Origin: Micromonospora andamanensis
GTDB lineage: Bacteria; Actinomycetota; Actinomycetes; Mycobacteriales; Micromonosporaceae
Reading direction: 5' to 3'
Length of the DNA stretch: 64,000 bases
Assembly (NCBI RefSeq): GCF_016863495.1
Contig: NZ_BOOZ01000018.1
Span: forward strand, 78,808 to 142,807
In this document: piece by piece, positions 8,457 through 16,462 of the stretch
How the letters are laid out: each line of letters begins with the position of its first letter
Position numbering within the stretch: the first letter of the stretch is position 1
The notes under the pieces: model-generated
The model's input: the letters and a program-made list of their open reading frames with translations, nothing else
The model's database searches: none
Told to the model about the DNA's origin: nothing
Made by a program: the position numbers and the translations under genes

Positions 8457-9040
8457 TGGGCGTCCCGCACCAGGGGGAAGCCGGCGACGAAGAGGATGAC
8501 CTGCTCGGCGTCGGGCCCGGCCGGTGCGTCACGGTACCGCTTGACCACCGCCGACAACTCGTCGTTGAGGGCACGCAGCTGGTCGGCCGAGAGGGTGAGC
8601 AGTGCGTCGCTGAAGTCGGCGGCCCGACGCCACTCGCGCGGCCGGTCGTGCTGCACACCGACCCAGCGCTGGGCGAACTCGGCCACGAACTGGAAGTGCC
8701 GGCTCTGCACCCAGTCCGACGCGGCCCGGGCCTGCGGGTCGTTCTCGAAGTCGGTGGGCTGCCACGAGCTGATGTCGTGGGCGGCACGCCAGTAACGCCG
8801 CCGGCCGACGCCCTCCGCCGGCTCCTCGACGACCAACCCGACCTCGGCCAGTTGGCGCAGGTGGTAGCTGGTCGCGCCGGTGTTGGTGTCGAGTTCGGCG
8901 GCCAGGTCGGTCGCGGTCGCCGGTCCGCCGACGCGAAGGGCGCCGAGCAGCTGGACACGCAGCGGGTGGGCCAGTGCCCGGATCTGCCGTGCGTCGACGT
9001 GCCCGACGCTCGGTGTGGCGGTGGTCGACGCATCCTTCAT
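8453..9040 (-). CDS. ArsR-family winged-helix transcriptional regulator
   Basis: A 195-residue regulator. The winged-helix domain at about residues 15-90 reads ALAHPLRVQLLGALRVGGPA, then ATDLAAELDTNTGATSYHLR, typical of ArsR-like HTH_20 proteins. The C-terminal 100 residues form a conserved helical region (ADFSDALLTLSADQLRALND) seen in actinobacterial regulators paired with MFS pumps. I chose the ATG at 9040 (MKDASTT). An upstream start at 9127 would place coding sequence over a perfect palindrome that looks like the operator. No metal-binding ELCVCDL-type motif is present, so metal sensing is unlikely. Confidence 0.88.
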   Translation of the reverse strand: MKDASTTATPSVGHVDARQIRALAHPLRVQLLGALRVGGPATATDLAAELDTNTGATSYHLRQLAEVGLVVEEPAEGVGRRRYWRAAHDISSWQPTDFENDPQARAASDWVQSRHFQFVAEFAQRWVGVQHDRPREWRRAADFSDALLTLSADQLRALNDELSAVVKRYRDAPAGPDAEQVILFVAGFPLVRDAQ

Positions 9041-9043
9041 GAA

Positions 9044-9093
9044 TGCACAGTAGTTGTGCACGCCACCTATGCACAAGTGTTGTGCATAGGTGG
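9044..9093. promoter_or_regulatory. Double palindromic operator upstream of the ArsR-MFS operon
   Basis: Two inverted repeats lie just upstream of the regulator start. The distal one has perfect 14-base arms CCACCTATGCACAA (9063-9076) and TTGTGCATAGGTGG (9080-9093) around GTG. The proximal one is TGCACA (9044-9049) and TGTGCA (9055-9060). Both share the half-site TGCACA. The position and symmetry fit autoregulation by the dimeric ArsR protein. Confidence 0.75.
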
Positions 9094-9126
9094 TGTGCGC
9101 AGCCGCACCGGCTGTGAACGACTTCA

Positions 9127-9948
9127 TCAGAAGGTGAGCAACTCCGAGACGCCGCGCAGTCGGGTGCGGAGCAGGCCGGCGGCGCGGGAGGAGTCGAGGC
9201 GTACCTCGGTGGGGCGCACCACGCCGGCAGCGGCGCCGGTGGTGGTCTTCAGCCCGGCCGGGTCGATGCCCTCCCGGCGGGCCACCAGCAGGCCCAGCTC
9301 GGCCCGGCTGACCGCGTCCGGGCCCGCCACGTTGAGCGGGCCGGCGACCTCGGCGCCCACCAGTTCCAGCACGGCGGCGGCGAGGTCGCCGACGCCGATC
9401 GGGCAGCGCAGCTCATCGGTGAACAGAGCAGCCCGACCGGCCAGCGCGTCGCGGCAGAGCTGGATCTGCTTGCTCCCCTCGCCCAGGATCAGCGAGGTAC
9501 GCACCAGCACGGCGCCCGGGTCGACGGTCCGCACCGCCGTTTCCGCCGCCGCCTTCGCCGCCCCGTACGGGAAGATCGGCGTGGGCGGGTCGTCGTCGGC
9601 GTACGCCTCGGGTCGCCCGGCGTGCAGCGCGTCGCTGGAGATGTGCACCAACCGGGCACCCACCCGCGCGGCGGCGTACGCCACGTGCCCGGCCCCGTCG
9701 GCGGTGACCGCCCAGTCCCCGTACCGGTAGGGCGTGGCGACCACCGCGTCCGGGCGCACCTCCGCGACCAGGTCGACCACCGCGGCCCGATCGGTCACAT
9801 CCAACCGACGCACCTCGACGCCCGGCACCCCAACCTCACCGGAGTGGCACGTCCCCACCACCCCCCACCCGGCGGCAATCCCCCGCCGACAAACCTCCCG
9901 CCCCAAAAACCCACTCCCACCCACTACCAACACCCGCACCACCGCCAC
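9127..9948 (-). CDS. NAD-dependent epimerase/RmlD-like sugar nucleotide-binding protein
   Basis: A 273-residue extended SDR/RmlD-type protein. The Rossmann glycine motif VVGGSGFLG is at the N-terminus. Later come VVATPYRYG, VHISSDALH (the RmlD-like STD position), FPYGAAKAAAE (the catalytic Tyr-x-x-x-Lys) and CPIGVGDLA. It resembles dTDP-4-dehydrorhamnose reductase-like proteins, but the substrate is not predictable because no sugar operon is nearby. I chose GTG at 9948, six bases after GGGGGAG; the GTG at 9963 would sit against the large inverted repeat. It follows aspS on the same strand. Confidence 0.82.
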   Translation of the reverse strand: MAVVRVLVVGGSGFLGREVCRRGIAAGWGVVGTCHSGEVGVPGVEVRRLDVTDRAAVVDLVAEVRPDAVVATPYRYGDWAVTADGAGHVAYAAARVGARLVHISSDALHAGRPEAYADDDPPTPIFPYGAAKAAAETAVRTVDPGAVLVRTSLILGEGSKQIQLCRDALAGRAALFTDELRCPIGVGDLAAAVLELVGAEVAGPLNVAGPDAVSRAELGLLVARREGIDPAGLKTTTGAAAGVVRPTEVRLDSSRAAGLLRTRLRGVSELLTF

Positions 9949-9965
9949 CGCCCGCTCCCCCACCT

Positions 9966-10026
9966 GTTGATCAAGAAGTTTGCGTCGCCGAAACGCTCAG
10001 ATCATGACGCAAACTTCTTGATCAAC
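9966..10026. repeat. Intergenic inverted repeat A (21-bp perfect arms, 19-nt loop)
   Basis: Arms at 9966-9986 and 10006-10026 are perfectly complementary over 21 bases; the left arm starts GTTGATCAAGAAGTTTGC. The loop is 9987-10005. It lies 30 bases past the aspS stop and directly before the RmlD-like gene, so it may end aspS transcription. It lacks a T-run and is much longer than an ordinary terminator. It is one of a set of similar elements in this window. Confidence 0.85.
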
Positions 10027-10055
10027 GTGGGCAGGGCGGGGCGCTGCGGGGTGGG

Positions 10056-11864
10056 TCAGGTGGGGTCGGCTACGGGGGCGGCGGGGCCGGCCGTGCCCTG
10101 GTGAGTCGGCGGCTGCTGGGGCTTGGGTTTGGCGTCGATGCCGGCTTCGGTGCGCTGCTGGGCGGTGATCGGGGTGGGGGCACCGGTCAACGGGTCGAAG
10201 CCGCCCCGGGTCTTCGGGAAGGCGATCACCTCGCGGATCGAGTCGGCGCCGGCGAGCAGCATGCAGACCCGGTCCCAGCCGAACGCGATGCCGCCGTGCG
10301 GCGGCGGGCCGTAGCTGAACGCCTCCAGCAGGAAGCCGAACTTGTCCTGCGCCTCCTCGGGGGTGATGCCGAGCAGGTCGAACACCCGCTGCTGCACGTC
10401 GCGGCGGTGGATACGGATCGAGCCGCCGCCGATCTCGTTGCCGTTGCAGACGATGTCGTACGCGTACGCGAGCGCCCGGTCCGGCGCCTCCTCGAACCTG
10501 TCCACCCACTCGGAGTTCGGCGAGGTGAACGGGTGGTGCACGGCGGTCCAGCCACCGTCGTCCGTCTTCTCGAACATCGGCGCGTCCACCACCCAGCAGA
10601 ACGCCCAGGCACTCTCGTCGATCAGGCCGGCCCGCCGCGCGATCTCGATCCGGGCGGCGCCGAGCAGTTCCTGCGCCTCGCGGGTCTCGCCGCTGGCGGC
10701 GAAGAAGATCGCGTCGCCGGGCTTCGCGCCTACCGCGTCGGCCAACCCGGCCAGGTGCTCGGCAGACAGGTTCTTCGCCACCGGCCCGCGTGCCTCACCG
10801 GTTTCGGCGTCCAGCACCACGTACGCCAGCCCCCTGGCGCCACGGGCCTTGGCCCAGTCCTGCCAGCCGTCCAGTTCCTTACGGCTCTGGCTGGCCCCGC
10901 CCGGCATGACCACCGCGCCGACGTAGCCGCCCGCGTCGATGGCCCCGGCGAAGACCCGGAACTGGGTGCCGCGCAGGTAGTCGGTCAGCTCGGTCAGCTC
11001 GACGCCGTACCGCAGGTCGGGCTTGTCCGAGCCGTACCGCGCCATGGCGTCGTGCCAGGTGATGCGCGGGATGGATCGGGGAATCTCGTGGTCCGCCAGC
11101 TCCGACCAGAGCTTGGCGACGATCGCCTCACCGAGGTCGATCACGTCGTCCTCGGTGACGAAGGACATCTCGATGTCGAGCTGGGTGAACTCCGGCTGCC
11201 GGTCGGCCCGGAAGTCCTCGTCGCGGTAGCAGCGGGCGATCTGGTAGTAGCGCTCCATGCCGCCGACCATCAGCAGCTGCTTGAACAGCTGCGGCGACTG
11301 CGGCAGCGCGTACCAGCTGCCCGGTTGCAGGCGCACCGGGACCAGGAAGTCGCGGGCGCCCTCCGGCGTGGACCGGGTCAGCGTCGGCGTCTCGATCTCC
11401 AGGAACTCGCGCTCGTGCAACACGGTGCGGGCGAGTTGGTTGGCCCGCGACCGCAGTCGCATGGCCCGGGCCGGGCCACCGCGCCGCAGGTCGAGGTAGC
11501 GGTATTTGAGCCGGACGTCGTCGCCGGCCACCACCTGGTCGTCCACCGGCAGGGGCAGCGGCGCGGCCTCGGAGAGCACCTTCAGCTCGGCCGCCGTCAC
11601 CTCGATCTCACCGGTGGGCAGCTCCGGGTTCTCGTTGCCCTCGGGTCGCCTGGTGACCTCGCCGACGACCTTGACGCAGTACTCGTTGCGCAGCGCGTGC
11701 GCGTCCTCCTCGCGGAAGACCACCTGCACCACGCCCGAGCCGTCGCGCAGGTCGACGAAGATGACACCGCCGTGGTCGCGCCGGCGGGCCACCCACCCGG
11801 CGAGCGTCACCGTGGTGCCGGCGTCCGTCGCGCGCAGGCTGCCGGCGTCATGGGTACGGATCAC
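10056..11864 (-). CDS. aspS: Aspartyl-tRNA synthetase
   Basis: Class IIb synthetase of 602 residues charging tRNA-Asp; in many actinobacteria the enzyme is non-discriminating and also charges tRNA-Asn, which cannot be decided from sequence here. The N-terminal OB-fold contains TLAGWVARRRDHGGVIFVDL. Class II motif 2 is YQIARCYRDEDFRADRQPEF, the bacterial GAD insertion follows, and motif 3 is GIAFGWDRVCML. GTG at 11864 gives the usual MIRTHDAG start and follows AGGGAG. A Pro/Ala-rich C-terminal tail is present. The ORF stays open further upstream, but that part is not conserved-looking. Confidence 0.95.
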   Translation of the reverse strand: MIRTHDAGSLRATDAGTTVTLAGWVARRRDHGGVIFVDLRDGSGVVQVVFREEDAHALRNEYCVKVVGEVTRRPEGNENPELPTGEIEVTAAELKVLSEAAPLPLPVDDQVVAGDDVRLKYRYLDLRRGGPARAMRLRSRANQLARTVLHEREFLEIETPTLTRSTPEGARDFLVPVRLQPGSWYALPQSPQLFKQLLMVGGMERYYQIARCYRDEDFRADRQPEFTQLDIEMSFVTEDDVIDLGEAIVAKLWSELADHEIPRSIPRITWHDAMARYGSDKPDLRYGVELTELTDYLRGTQFRVFAGAIDAGGYVGAVVMPGGASQSRKELDGWQDWAKARGARGLAYVVLDAETGEARGPVAKNLSAEHLAGLADAVGAKPGDAIFFAASGETREAQELLGAARIEIARRAGLIDESAWAFCWVVDAPMFEKTDDGGWTAVHHPFTSPNSEWVDRFEEAPDRALAYAYDIVCNGNEIGGGSIRIHRRDVQQRVFDLLGITPEEAQDKFGFLLEAFSYGPPPHGGIAFGWDRVCMLLAGADSIREVIAFPKTRGGFDPLTGAPTPITAQQRTEAGIDAKPKPQQPPTHQGTAGPAAPVADPT

Positions 11865-11936
11865 GACGTACGTCTCCCTCGTCTGCTCAACCTCTGTGCT
11901 CCCGCATTCTGCCCGCCCCCGTTCCTCGGGTGTGCG

Positions 11937-11976
11937 GAAGGGCCCCTTGTTAACGCCTGCGGTAGCGGAACGGCCC
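11937..11976. repeat. Possible copy of a dispersed Micromonospora intergenic repeat
   Basis: The segment upstream of aspS contains AAGGGCCCCTT followed by GTTAACGCCTGCGGTAGCGG. I recall similar GGGCCCCTT...TAACGCCTGCGGTAG strings recurring between genes in Micromonosporaceae genomes. Only one copy is present in this window, so the repeat status rests on memory. Confidence 0.4.
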
Positions 11977-11989
11977 GGCCGAGCGTTCG

Positions 11990-12661
11990 TCAGCGGGTGC
12001 GGCTCACGGCGGTGACCCTCGGGTCCGCGGCGTAGCGGCGGGCGACGTCGTCGGCGTCGCCAGCGGTGGCACCGGGATCGAAGAGCACCTCCAGGCACGG
12101 GGTGTGCGAATCGTCGAAGCCGAAGCCGGCAATGAGGTGTTGGGGATCGAAGCGGTGGCTCTCGCGCATCATCTCGTCGACCGTCACGTCCGGCCGCACG
12201 CACACCGTCACCTCAGGCTGCGCACCACTCCAGGCCAGGGCAGGAGCGGACGCGCCGATGGTGAGCAGCAGAGCCGCCGCCACGCCGAGCACGGTGGCCC
12301 GGCCGAGCGCCGGCCGACTCGCCGGCGAGGCCCCGAGCGCGGTCCGACTCGCTGGCAGGGCCACCGCGCCGAGGGCGGCCAGGGCGTACGCCCACAGCGC
12401 CCGCTTGTCCGCCGTGTCGTACAGGGCCAACGCGACGATGCCGGCGCCGATGGTGTGGGTGACCGAGGCGACCACCCGGAACTCCGGCTCACCGACAACT
12501 GCCGCAGGTATCGCGGCAAGCGCGCCGAGCACCAGGAGCAGCCCGACAAACCAGTACGCGTTCCATTCCCGACGGGCGTCCACGATGAGCAGCACCCAGG
12601 CCGACACCTGCCCGCCCACGACAACCAGCGGGCGTAGCTGCGCCAGGAATCGTACGACCAT
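11990..12661 (-). CDS. Membrane protein with C-terminal soluble domain, unknown function
   Basis: A 223-residue protein with about four membrane segments in residues 10-145 (for example VVVGGQVSAWVLLIVDA, WFVGLLLVLGALAAIPAAVV, VTHTIGAGIVALALY, VLGVAAALLLTIGASAPALA). A roughly 70-residue extracytoplasmic tail with two cysteines follows (VTVCVRPDVTVDEMMRES, HTPCLEVLFDP). The tail vaguely resembles the periplasmic domain of FtsX-like proteins, but no FtsX permease signature is seen. It lies upstream of aspS on the same strand with about 125 bases between. No function is assigned. Confidence 0.7.
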   Translation of the reverse strand: MVVRFLAQLRPLVVVGGQVSAWVLLIVDARREWNAYWFVGLLLVLGALAAIPAAVVGEPEFRVVASVTHTIGAGIVALALYDTADKRALWAYALAALGAVALPASRTALGASPASRPALGRATVLGVAAALLLTIGASAPALAWSGAQPEVTVCVRPDVTVDEMMRESHRFDPQHLIAGFGFDDSHTPCLEVLFDPGATAGDADDVARRYAADPRVTAVSRTR

Positions 12662-12701
12662 CAGGTGACCGTACGTTATGGAATTGAATCGGGACAGCGC
12701 G

Positions 12702-12732
12702 GCGGGCCGCCGGAGGAAACCCGGCGGCCCGC
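12702..12732 (-). terminator. Stem-loop after the S1 protease gene
   Basis: Perfect 12-base arms GCGGGCCGCCGG (12702-12713) and CCGGCGGCCCGC (12721-12732) with a seven-base loop lie 33 bases past the protease stop on the minus strand. No T-run follows. It is probably an intrinsic-type, T-poor terminator of the kind common in actinobacteria. Confidence 0.65.
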
Positions 12733-12764
12733 TGACGGAGGAGGTTCTCCTGGTACGGGAAGGA

Positions 12765-13817
12765 TCAGTACACGCTGACGCCGTAGCGGCTCAGCACCGG
12801 CCCGACCGGCTGGAAGAAGGTGGTGCCGCCGGTGGAGCAGTTGCCGCTACCGCCCGAGGTCAGGCCGAGCGCGGTGCCGCCGCTGAACAGCGAGCCGCCG
12901 CTGTCACCGGGCTGGGCGCAGATGTTGGTCCGGATCAGACCGCGAACCTGGCCCTCGGCGTAGTTGACAGTGGCGTTGAGCGCGGTCACCGAGCCGCTGC
13001 GCAGGCCGGTGGTGCTGCCGGAGCGCTGCGCCGACTGCCCGACGTACGCGTTGCCGGAGCCGGTGATGTCCCGGAAGCTGCCGTTGTAGAGGGAGACGTT
13101 GCCCGGCTGCACGGTGCTCTGGTTGCTGTACCGGACGATGCCGTAGTCGCTGCCCGGGAAGACGCTGCCGGTACGGGAGCCGAGCAGCGAGGTCTGGCCC
13201 GAGTTGCTGTACCAGTTCGCGGCGATGTTGGTGCAGTGCCCGGCGGTGATGAAGTAGTAGGTGCTACCGGCCCGGACGTTGAAGCCGAGCGAGCAGCGCC
13301 CGCCGCCCTGGGCGTAGATGGCCTGGCCACCGGAGATGCGGGTGCTCAGCACGCCGGCCTCGGCCTCGATGCGCACCGCGCCGTTGGTCCGCGCGGCGGC
13401 GGCCTTGACCCGCTCCAGCTTGGCGCCGGTGACAGTGCTGTCCACCGAGACGACGACCTGGTTGGTGGCCGGGTCGACCCACCAGGCGGTACCGGGGATC
13501 GCGGCGGAGCGGTCCAGCTCGGCGGTGGCGCGGTTCAGCTCCTTGGCACCGCGCTTGACCACCTTGGGGGTGGCGCCGGCAGCGGCCACCTGGCGGGCGG
13601 CGACGGCGTCGGTGACGGCTACGACCATCTTGCCGGTGGCGTCGGCGTAGGCACCGGCGGCGCGGTCACCGAGGCGGTCGGCGAGGGCGGCAGCGGCGTC
13701 GGGCGAGACGGATGCGGGTGCCGCCTGGGCGGGCGCGCCGGCCAACAGGCCGCCGACCAGGGTTCCGGCCGCGGCGACGGTGACGACGCGGCGCAGCATT
13801 GACCTCGTGGGTCGCAT
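12765..13817 (-). CDS. Secreted S1 family serine protease with alpha-lytic-type propeptide
   Basis: A 350-residue chymotrypsin-fold protease of the streptogrisin/alpha-lytic group. A signal peptide spans about residues 1-33 (RRVVTVAAAGTLVGGLLAGAPAQAA). A pro-region of about 120 residues includes WWVDPATNQVVVSVDSTV, the Pro_AL type. The mature enzyme starts near GGQAIYAQGG. The catalytic triad is complete: His194 in TAGHC, Asp224 in SDYGIV and Ser306 in GDSGGS. Cysteines pair as expected around His and Ser. ATG at 13817 follows GGGAGG. It should be exported, autoprocessed and degrade extracellular protein. It is divergent from the secreted SGNH hydrolase gene. Confidence 0.95.
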   Translation of the reverse strand: MRPTRSMLRRVVTVAAAGTLVGGLLAGAPAQAAPASVSPDAAAALADRLGDRAAGAYADATGKMVVAVTDAVAARQVAAAGATPKVVKRGAKELNRATAELDRSAAIPGTAWWVDPATNQVVVSVDSTVTGAKLERVKAAAARTNGAVRIEAEAGVLSTRISGGQAIYAQGGGRCSLGFNVRAGSTYYFITAGHCTNIAANWYSNSGQTSLLGSRTGSVFPGSDYGIVRYSNQSTVQPGNVSLYNGSFRDITGSGNAYVGQSAQRSGSTTGLRSGSVTALNATVNYAEGQVRGLIRTNICAQPGDSGGSLFSGGTALGLTSGGSGNCSTGGTTFFQPVGPVLSRYGVSVY

Positions 13818-14063
13818 GTAACAGCCTCCCGGTTGGGGGTTTGGGGCCCTGTCATGCCGACAGGAGCGGGGGCAACTCGGCCACCTGGGGAAATGGCCAA
13901 GCGATGGAAAGTATTCACATATTTAAGATCGTAAGCAAGACCCCTGTTTGCCCGAATTCACCCATCGGCCACAGGTAACCTCTCCGCAACATTGTGGACA
14001 CAGAAAGTCATCTATACGCTCCGGTAACCGCCGCTGTCCGGCACCCGTGAACCGGAGGCCACC
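13818..14063. promoter_or_regulatory. Divergent promoter region of the protease and SGNH hydrolase genes
   Basis: A 246-base gap between two divergent secreted-enzyme genes. The protease leader can form a small hairpin CCTGTC (13848-13853)/GACAGG (13859-13864). The region 13910-13930 is unusually AT-rich for this genome (TTCACATATTTAAGATCG) and probably holds a promoter. On the plus side TTGTGG and TATACG at about 13992-14020 are a possible promoter pair for the SGNH gene. Shared control of the two enzymes is only inferred. Confidence 0.4.
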
Positions 14064-14894
14064 ATGACCCTCGTCCGACGTACGCTGGCCACCCTCGCCG
14101 GCGTCACCGCCCTCGTCCTGCTCGTCGCCAGCCCCGCGACTGCCGACCCCGGCCCACCGCCCACCTCGATGGCGAGCCTCGGCGACTCCATCACCCGCGG
14201 CTTCAACGCCTGCGGGTGGTACGTCGACTGCACCAGCCGCTCGTTCAGCACCGGCAGCGACTCCACAGTCAACAGCCACTACCTGCGCATCCGTCGGGTC
14301 GAGCCGGCGATCAACGGACGCAACCACAACGCCGCCCGCACCGGCGCGAAATCAGCAGACCTGTACGGCCAGGCCGGCACCGCGATCAGTCAGGGCGTCG
14401 ACTACGTGACGATCCTGATCGGCGCGAACGACGCCTGCACCAGCTCGGAGTCGACGATGACCTCTCCGGCCACCTTCCGGGCGAACATCGACTCCGCGTT
14501 GAACCGGCTGAAGACCGGCCTGCCGAACGCCAGGGTCTTCGTGATCAGCATCCCGGACGTGCACCGGCTGTGGACGGTCGGCAAGGGCAGTGGCAGCGCC
14601 CGTACCGCCTGGTCACTCTTTGGCATCTGCCAGTCCATCCTGGCCAACCCGACCTCCACCGCCCAGGCCGACGTGGACCGGCGCAACCGGGTCCGGCAGC
14701 GGGTGATCGACTTCAACGGCCAGCTCGCGGCGGCCTGCGCCGCGTACGGCGCGAACTGCCGATACGACGGCAACGCCGTCTTCGGCTACCCCTTCACCCT
14801 CGCCCAGCTCTCCACCTGGGACTACTTCCACCCCAACACCACAGGCCAGCAGACCCTAGCCACCATCTCCTACCCCGCCGGCTACCCCTGGTAG
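14064..14894 (+). CDS. Secreted SGNH/GDSL-family hydrolase (lipase/esterase)
   Basis: A 276-residue protein with a signal peptide (about residues 1-28, ending VLLVASPATA). SGNH blocks are in order: block I SLGDSITRG with nucleophile Ser42, an NAARTGAKSADL block supplying the Gly/Asn region, GANDACTS (block III Asn), and block V DYFHPN with Asp253 and His256. Several cysteines suggest disulfides in the secreted enzyme. It resembles Streptomyces-type GDSL lipases/esterases; the substrate is unknown. ATG follows GGAGGCCACC. It is convergent with hisS, with inverted repeat B between them. Confidence 0.92.
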   Translation: MTLVRRTLATLAGVTALVLLVASPATADPGPPPTSMASLGDSITRGFNACGWYVDCTSRSFSTGSDSTVNSHYLRIRRVEPAINGRNHNAARTGAKSADLYGQAGTAISQGVDYVTILIGANDACTSSESTMTSPATFRANIDSALNRLKTGLPNARVFVISIPDVHRLWTVGKGSGSARTAWSLFGICQSILANPTSTAQADVDRRNRVRQRVIDFNGQLAAACAAYGANCRYDGNAVFGYPFTLAQLSTWDYFHPNTTGQQTLATISYPAGYPW

Positions 14895-14929
14895 CCCTCA
14901 CCCCACCCCTCCCCTCACCCCTCACCCCT

Positions 14930-15003
14930 CGCGATCTTGCACTTCTTGTCGCGTCAAAGCAGGGTAAAACACCCGTAACGGCGACCAGAAGTGCAAGATC
15001 GCG
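14930..15003. repeat. Intergenic inverted repeat B (17-bp arms, nested inner stems)
   Basis: Arms 14930-14946 and 14987-15003 are perfectly complementary (left CGCGATCTTGCACTTCT). Inside the 40-base loop a second stem GTCGC/GCGAC (14948-14952/14981-14985) and a third GGGT/ACCC (14962-14965/14971-14974) can form. It lies between convergent SGNH and hisS genes. Its outer arm is nearly identical to that of element C. Confidence 0.85.
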
Positions 15004-15044
15004 GGGCAAGGGAGGCGGGGCGCGAGGACGGGGAAGGGCTGGGG

Positions 15045-16373
15045 TCAGGTCACGAGGGGTTTGAGGTCTTGGCGGGGTGGGGTCCACTCGCCGGGGGCGG
15101 CGGTGCGTTGCTCACCGGAGCGGATGTCCTTGACCTCGTCGGGGGCGCCGTCGGCGCCGGGAAACCAGACGTACGGGATGCCGCGCCGCTCGGCGTACCG
15201 GATCTGCTTGCCGAACTTGGCCGCGCTCGGCGACACCTCGGTGGGGATGCCCCGGGAGCGCAGCGCCCCGGCGATGGAGTCGCTGGCCGCCCGCAGGTCC
15301 TCGTTGGTCACCGCGACCAGCACGCAGGTCGGCACCTCCCGGGACACCGACAGGGCACCCGCGCCGAAGAGCAGCCCCAGCAACCGGGTCACACCGATAG
15401 AGATACCCACCCCGGGAAAGCGGGCGGTGCCGGCGCTGGCCAGGTTGTCGTACCGGCCGCCGGAGCAGATCGAGCCGAACCGCTCGTACCCGATAAGCTG
15501 CGTCTCGTAGACGGTGCCGGTGTAGTAGTCCAGACCCCGGGCGATGCGCAGGTCCGCCACGCAGAGACCCGGCGAGTGTGCGGCGGCGGTCTCCACCACC
15601 CGGACCAACTCCTCGACCCCCTCGTCGAGCAACGGATCACTGACCCCGAGCGCGCGCACCGCGTCCGCGAAGGAGGCGTCCGGCGCGGAGATCTCGGCTA
15701 GTGACAGCACCGCCTTGGCCTGTGCCTCGCTCGCCCCGGCGGTGGTCGCCAGCAGCTCCGTCACACCGGCCGGGCCGATCTTGTCGAGCTTGTCGACGGC
15801 GCGCAGCGCCGCCTCCGGGTCGGTAAGCCCGATACCCCGGTAGAAGCCCTCGCAGATCTTGCGGTTGTTCACCTGGATGCGGATCGGCGGGATCGGCAGC
15901 GAGCGCAACGCGTCGCCGACGACGAGTGGCATCTCCGCCTCGTGGTGCGTCGCGAGGGTGTCCCGGCCGACGATGTCGATGTCGGCCTGGAGGAACTCCC
16001 GGTAGCGACCCTCCTGGGGGCGCTCACCCCGCCACACCTTCTGGATCTGGTAGCGGCGGAACGGGAAGTCCAACTTGCCGGCGTTCTCCAGCACGTACCT
16101 GGCGAACGGCACGGTCAGGTCGAAGTGCAGGCCGAGCGCGTCGTCGCCGGCCGCGCCGTCGGGGTCGGCGTGCAGCCGCCGGATCACGTAGACCTCCTTG
16201 GAGGTCTCCCCCTTGCGCAGCAGCTGGTCCAACGGCTCGACCGCCCGGGTCTCCAGCGGCGCGAAGCCGTACACCTCAAAGGTCGACCGGATCCGGTCCA
16301 GGACGTACTGCTCGATCATCCGCTGGGCGGGCGTCCACTCCGGGAAGCCGGAGATGGGCGTGGGCTTGCTCAT
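15045..16373 (-). CDS. hisS: Histidyl-tRNA synthetase
   Basis: Class II synthetase of 442 residues that charges tRNA-His. Motif 2 region reads YQIQKVWRGERPQEGRYREF, followed by the histidine-specific block ARGLDYYTGTVYE and SGGRYDNLA, then motif 3-like GVGISIGVTRLL, and a C-terminal anticodon-binding domain (SKEV-like, KFGKQIRYAERRGIPYVWF). ATG at 16373 (MSKPTPISGFPEW) follows GAGGGAG with proper spacing. It lies downstream of the metallo-hydrolase gene on the same strand, an arrangement common in actinobacteria. Confidence 0.96.
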   Translation of the reverse strand: MSKPTPISGFPEWTPAQRMIEQYVLDRIRSTFEVYGFAPLETRAVEPLDQLLRKGETSKEVYVIRRLHADPDGAAGDDALGLHFDLTVPFARYVLENAGKLDFPFRRYQIQKVWRGERPQEGRYREFLQADIDIVGRDTLATHHEAEMPLVVGDALRSLPIPPIRIQVNNRKICEGFYRGIGLTDPEAALRAVDKLDKIGPAGVTELLATTAGASEAQAKAVLSLAEISAPDASFADAVRALGVSDPLLDEGVEELVRVVETAAAHSPGLCVADLRIARGLDYYTGTVYETQLIGYERFGSICSGGRYDNLASAGTARFPGVGISIGVTRLLGLLFGAGALSVSREVPTCVLVAVTNEDLRAASDSIAGALRSRGIPTEVSPSAAKFGKQIRYAERRGIPYVWFPGADGAPDEVKDIRSGEQRTAAPGEWTPPRQDLKPLVT

Positions 16374-16462
16374 GACGTACTCCCTCGGCAGCCGCGCGCC
16401 GCGCGGCAGGGTCTGCTGGCGATGCCGCGCGGTCCGCGCGGTGAGGTTCCGGTGCGCGGCCG

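Noticed and set aside
9041..9127. N-terminal extension of the first ArsR regulator to 9127
   Set aside because: It would translate through the perfect palindrome and has no conserved-looking residues.
8456..9730. Plus-strand frame of about 420 codons over the ArsR and RmlD-like genes
   Set aside because: It is the complement of two well-supported minus-strand genes with no recognisable motif of its own.
12702..12732. Stem at 12.7 kb as another member of the GATC hairpin family
   Set aside because: It has a short loop, short arms and no GATC, so it fits an ordinary terminator.
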